A stretch of 6,813 bases of DNA from positions 1-6,813 of the forward strand of contig PKYZ01000495.1 of the NCBI GenBank assembly GCA_003132865.1, written 5' to 3'. The DNA is from Bryobacterales bacterium. GTDB lineage: Bacteria > Acidobacteriota > Terriglobia > Bryobacterales > Bryobacteraceae. Every line of letters begins with the position of its first letter. The stretch's first letter is position 1. Below are positions 6,030-6,813 of this stretch, piece by piece. The notes under the pieces were generated by a model that worked only from the letters and a program-made list of their open reading frames with translations, did no database searches and was not told the DNA's origin. A program made the translations under genes and the position numbers.

Positions 6030-6773
6030 CTATGGGCGGCTGCCACTCGCCGCCGAAACCGCGACGTGGCTGCGCAACCCCTCGGTAAACTCGCTCATGA
6101 AATCGATCTGCCTCTTCCGCAGCGATTCCCGGGCGGCGATCCGGTCCCCAAACTCCATGTAGCTCTCCTTGACTGCGAAAGCGGGCCAGTGCGCCAGTCC
6201 CGCGCCGTTCGGGCTGCCGGTTTTAGCAAACGCCACCCACGCGGCGCTCATGGCTCGCGAGAGCTTCCTGTCTTGCTCGTTGTAAGTGTCCGCGTTCACC
6301 GAAAAGTCCCCCAAGAATGACGCCCCAGTGCCGTAAACCGAATCGGGCAGAGTTTCCCAAATGTAGGGGATCTCGGACGCATGAAAGCTGCCCCAGTGAA
6401 TCTGGCGCCCGATGCCATTGACGCGCGTGAACTGATACTGAAACGTGTTCGGATTCACGCTTACTGACAGGCCTGCCACCCTCTTCGGCAGCTTGGAAGC
6501 GGCCCGTAGCACGGAACGCGTCCCATACAGGAAGACCAAGTCGCCCTGGGCGGGAAAACTCTTGGCCACCAGAATCCCTTTCCAGGGCTTGGCGGGCTGC
6601 GGCGGCTTCCAGCGGAACTGGCCTACGGGAGCGGAGGCATAGGGAATGCCCTTGTAAACGCGCACTCCCACCCCGCTGCCGGAGACCCAGCCGGTATCGA
6701 TCTTAACGAGGGTGTCGAGGCCATTGGCCAGCGCCGAGGCGGCCAATAGCAGTACGCCGGTAATTAGCTTCAT
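6030..6773 (-). CDS. Secreted type B carboxylesterase remnant with a large internal deletion
   Basis: This 247-residue protein keeps both ends of the carboxylesterase type B (cholinesterase-like alpha/beta hydrolase) family but not the middle. Residues 1-16 are a signal peptide with ALA before the probable cleavage site. Residues 23-75 are the N-terminal block ('GVRVYKGIPYASAPVG', 'RWKPPQPAKPWKG'). From about 77 the sequence jumps to the C-terminal third: 'YQFTRV', 'GSFHASEIPY' carrying the usual catalytic histidine (H131), and 'AWVAFAKTGSPNGAG' with 'HWPAF'. The oxyanion loop, the GESAGG-type nucleophile elbow and the acidic triad residue are absent. Family members are usually about 500 residues, so some 250-290 are missing. 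The frame is preserved across the junction near base 6550. Ester hydrolysis is therefore not expected. It is either a decaying gene, an assembly collapse, or a reduced protein with another role. The start has no strong Shine-Dalgarno site but yields a good signal peptide. Confidence 0.75.
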   Translation of the reverse strand: MKLITGVLLLAASALANGLDTLVKIDTGWVSGSGVGVRVYKGIPYASAPVGQFRWKPPQPAKPWKGILVAKSFPAQGDLVFLYGTRSVLRAASKLPKRVAGLSVSVNPNTFQYQFTRVNGIGRQIHWGSFHASEIPYIWETLPDSVYGTGASFLGDFSVNADTYNEQDRKLSRAMSAAWVAFAKTGSPNGAGLAHWPAFAVKESYMEFGDRIAARESLRKRQIDFMSEFTEGLRSHVAVSAASGSRP

Positions 6774-6787
6774 CTCAACGATGATGA

Positions 6788-6799
6788 CACAAAATTGTG
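6788..6799. promoter_or_regulatory. Small AT-rich inverted repeat upstream of the esterase remnant
   Basis: CACAA (6788-6792) and TTGTG (6795-6799) are exact inverted arms around AA, 15-26 nt before the esterase start codon. It is an AT-rich spot in GC-rich DNA and overlaps the first bases of the REP-like arm. Position would suit an operator, but the arms are short and the support is weak. Confidence 0.2.
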
Positions 6800-6813
6800 G
6801 GGCAGGCCCTCGG
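6797..6813. repeat. Second copy of the REP-like element, truncated by the window edge
   Basis: GTGGGGCAGGCC at 6797-6808 is identical to the left arm of the palindrome at 2109-2135. It is followed by the triplet CTC in place of CGT and then GG, the first two bases expected of the second arm. The rest lies outside the window. It sits 24 bp upstream of the esterase start codon, so it is intergenic like the first copy. Confidence 0.65.

Overview
The window looks like chromosomal DNA of an Acidobacteriota bacterium, probably of the Solibacter/Bryobacter type. It is GC-rich. The left-hand gene is the C-terminal barrel of an Oar-like TonB-dependent receptor, and the right half encodes a DNA-binding/membrane protein architecture that I associate mainly with acidobacterial genomes. 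The taxonomic call is inference from protein style; no rRNA or marker gene is present.

Layout. Bases 1-2094 (+) hold the 3' part of a TonB-dependent receptor gene whose start lies outside the window. A 52-bp gap filled by a perfect 12-bp-arm palindrome separates it from a GPH-family (MelB-like) sugar:cation symporter gene at 2147-3541 (+). That gene overlaps by 4 bp (ATGA) with a glycoside hydrolase family 130 gene, a probable beta-mannoside phosphorylase, at 3538-4548 (+). A 71-bp convergent gap carries a degenerate 7-bp tandem repeat. On the minus strand, 4620-5891 encodes a protein with a cytoplasmic helix-turn-helix-like N-terminal domain, one membrane helix and an extracytoplasmic domain of unknown function. 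Upstream of it, 6030-6773 (-) encodes a secreted type B carboxylesterase that has lost its middle, including the nucleophile serine. The right edge repeats the arm of the palindrome seen at 2109-2135, so the segment between is bracketed by two copies of one dispersed REP-like element.

How the genes may work together. The receptor, symporter and GH130 enzyme read as a small mannoside utilisation module: outer-membrane capture, inner-membrane cation-driven import, then phosphorolysis in the cytoplasm to mannose 1-phosphate and a shortened sugar. The symporter/GH130 pair is tightly coupled. The link to the receptor rests only on orientation and short spacing. The two minus-strand genes show no clear metabolic link to the module. 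I found no tRNA, rRNA, CRISPR array, transposase or phage gene. The most unusual items are the internally deleted esterase, the REP-like element pair, the heptamer repeat and the membrane-anchored HTH protein.
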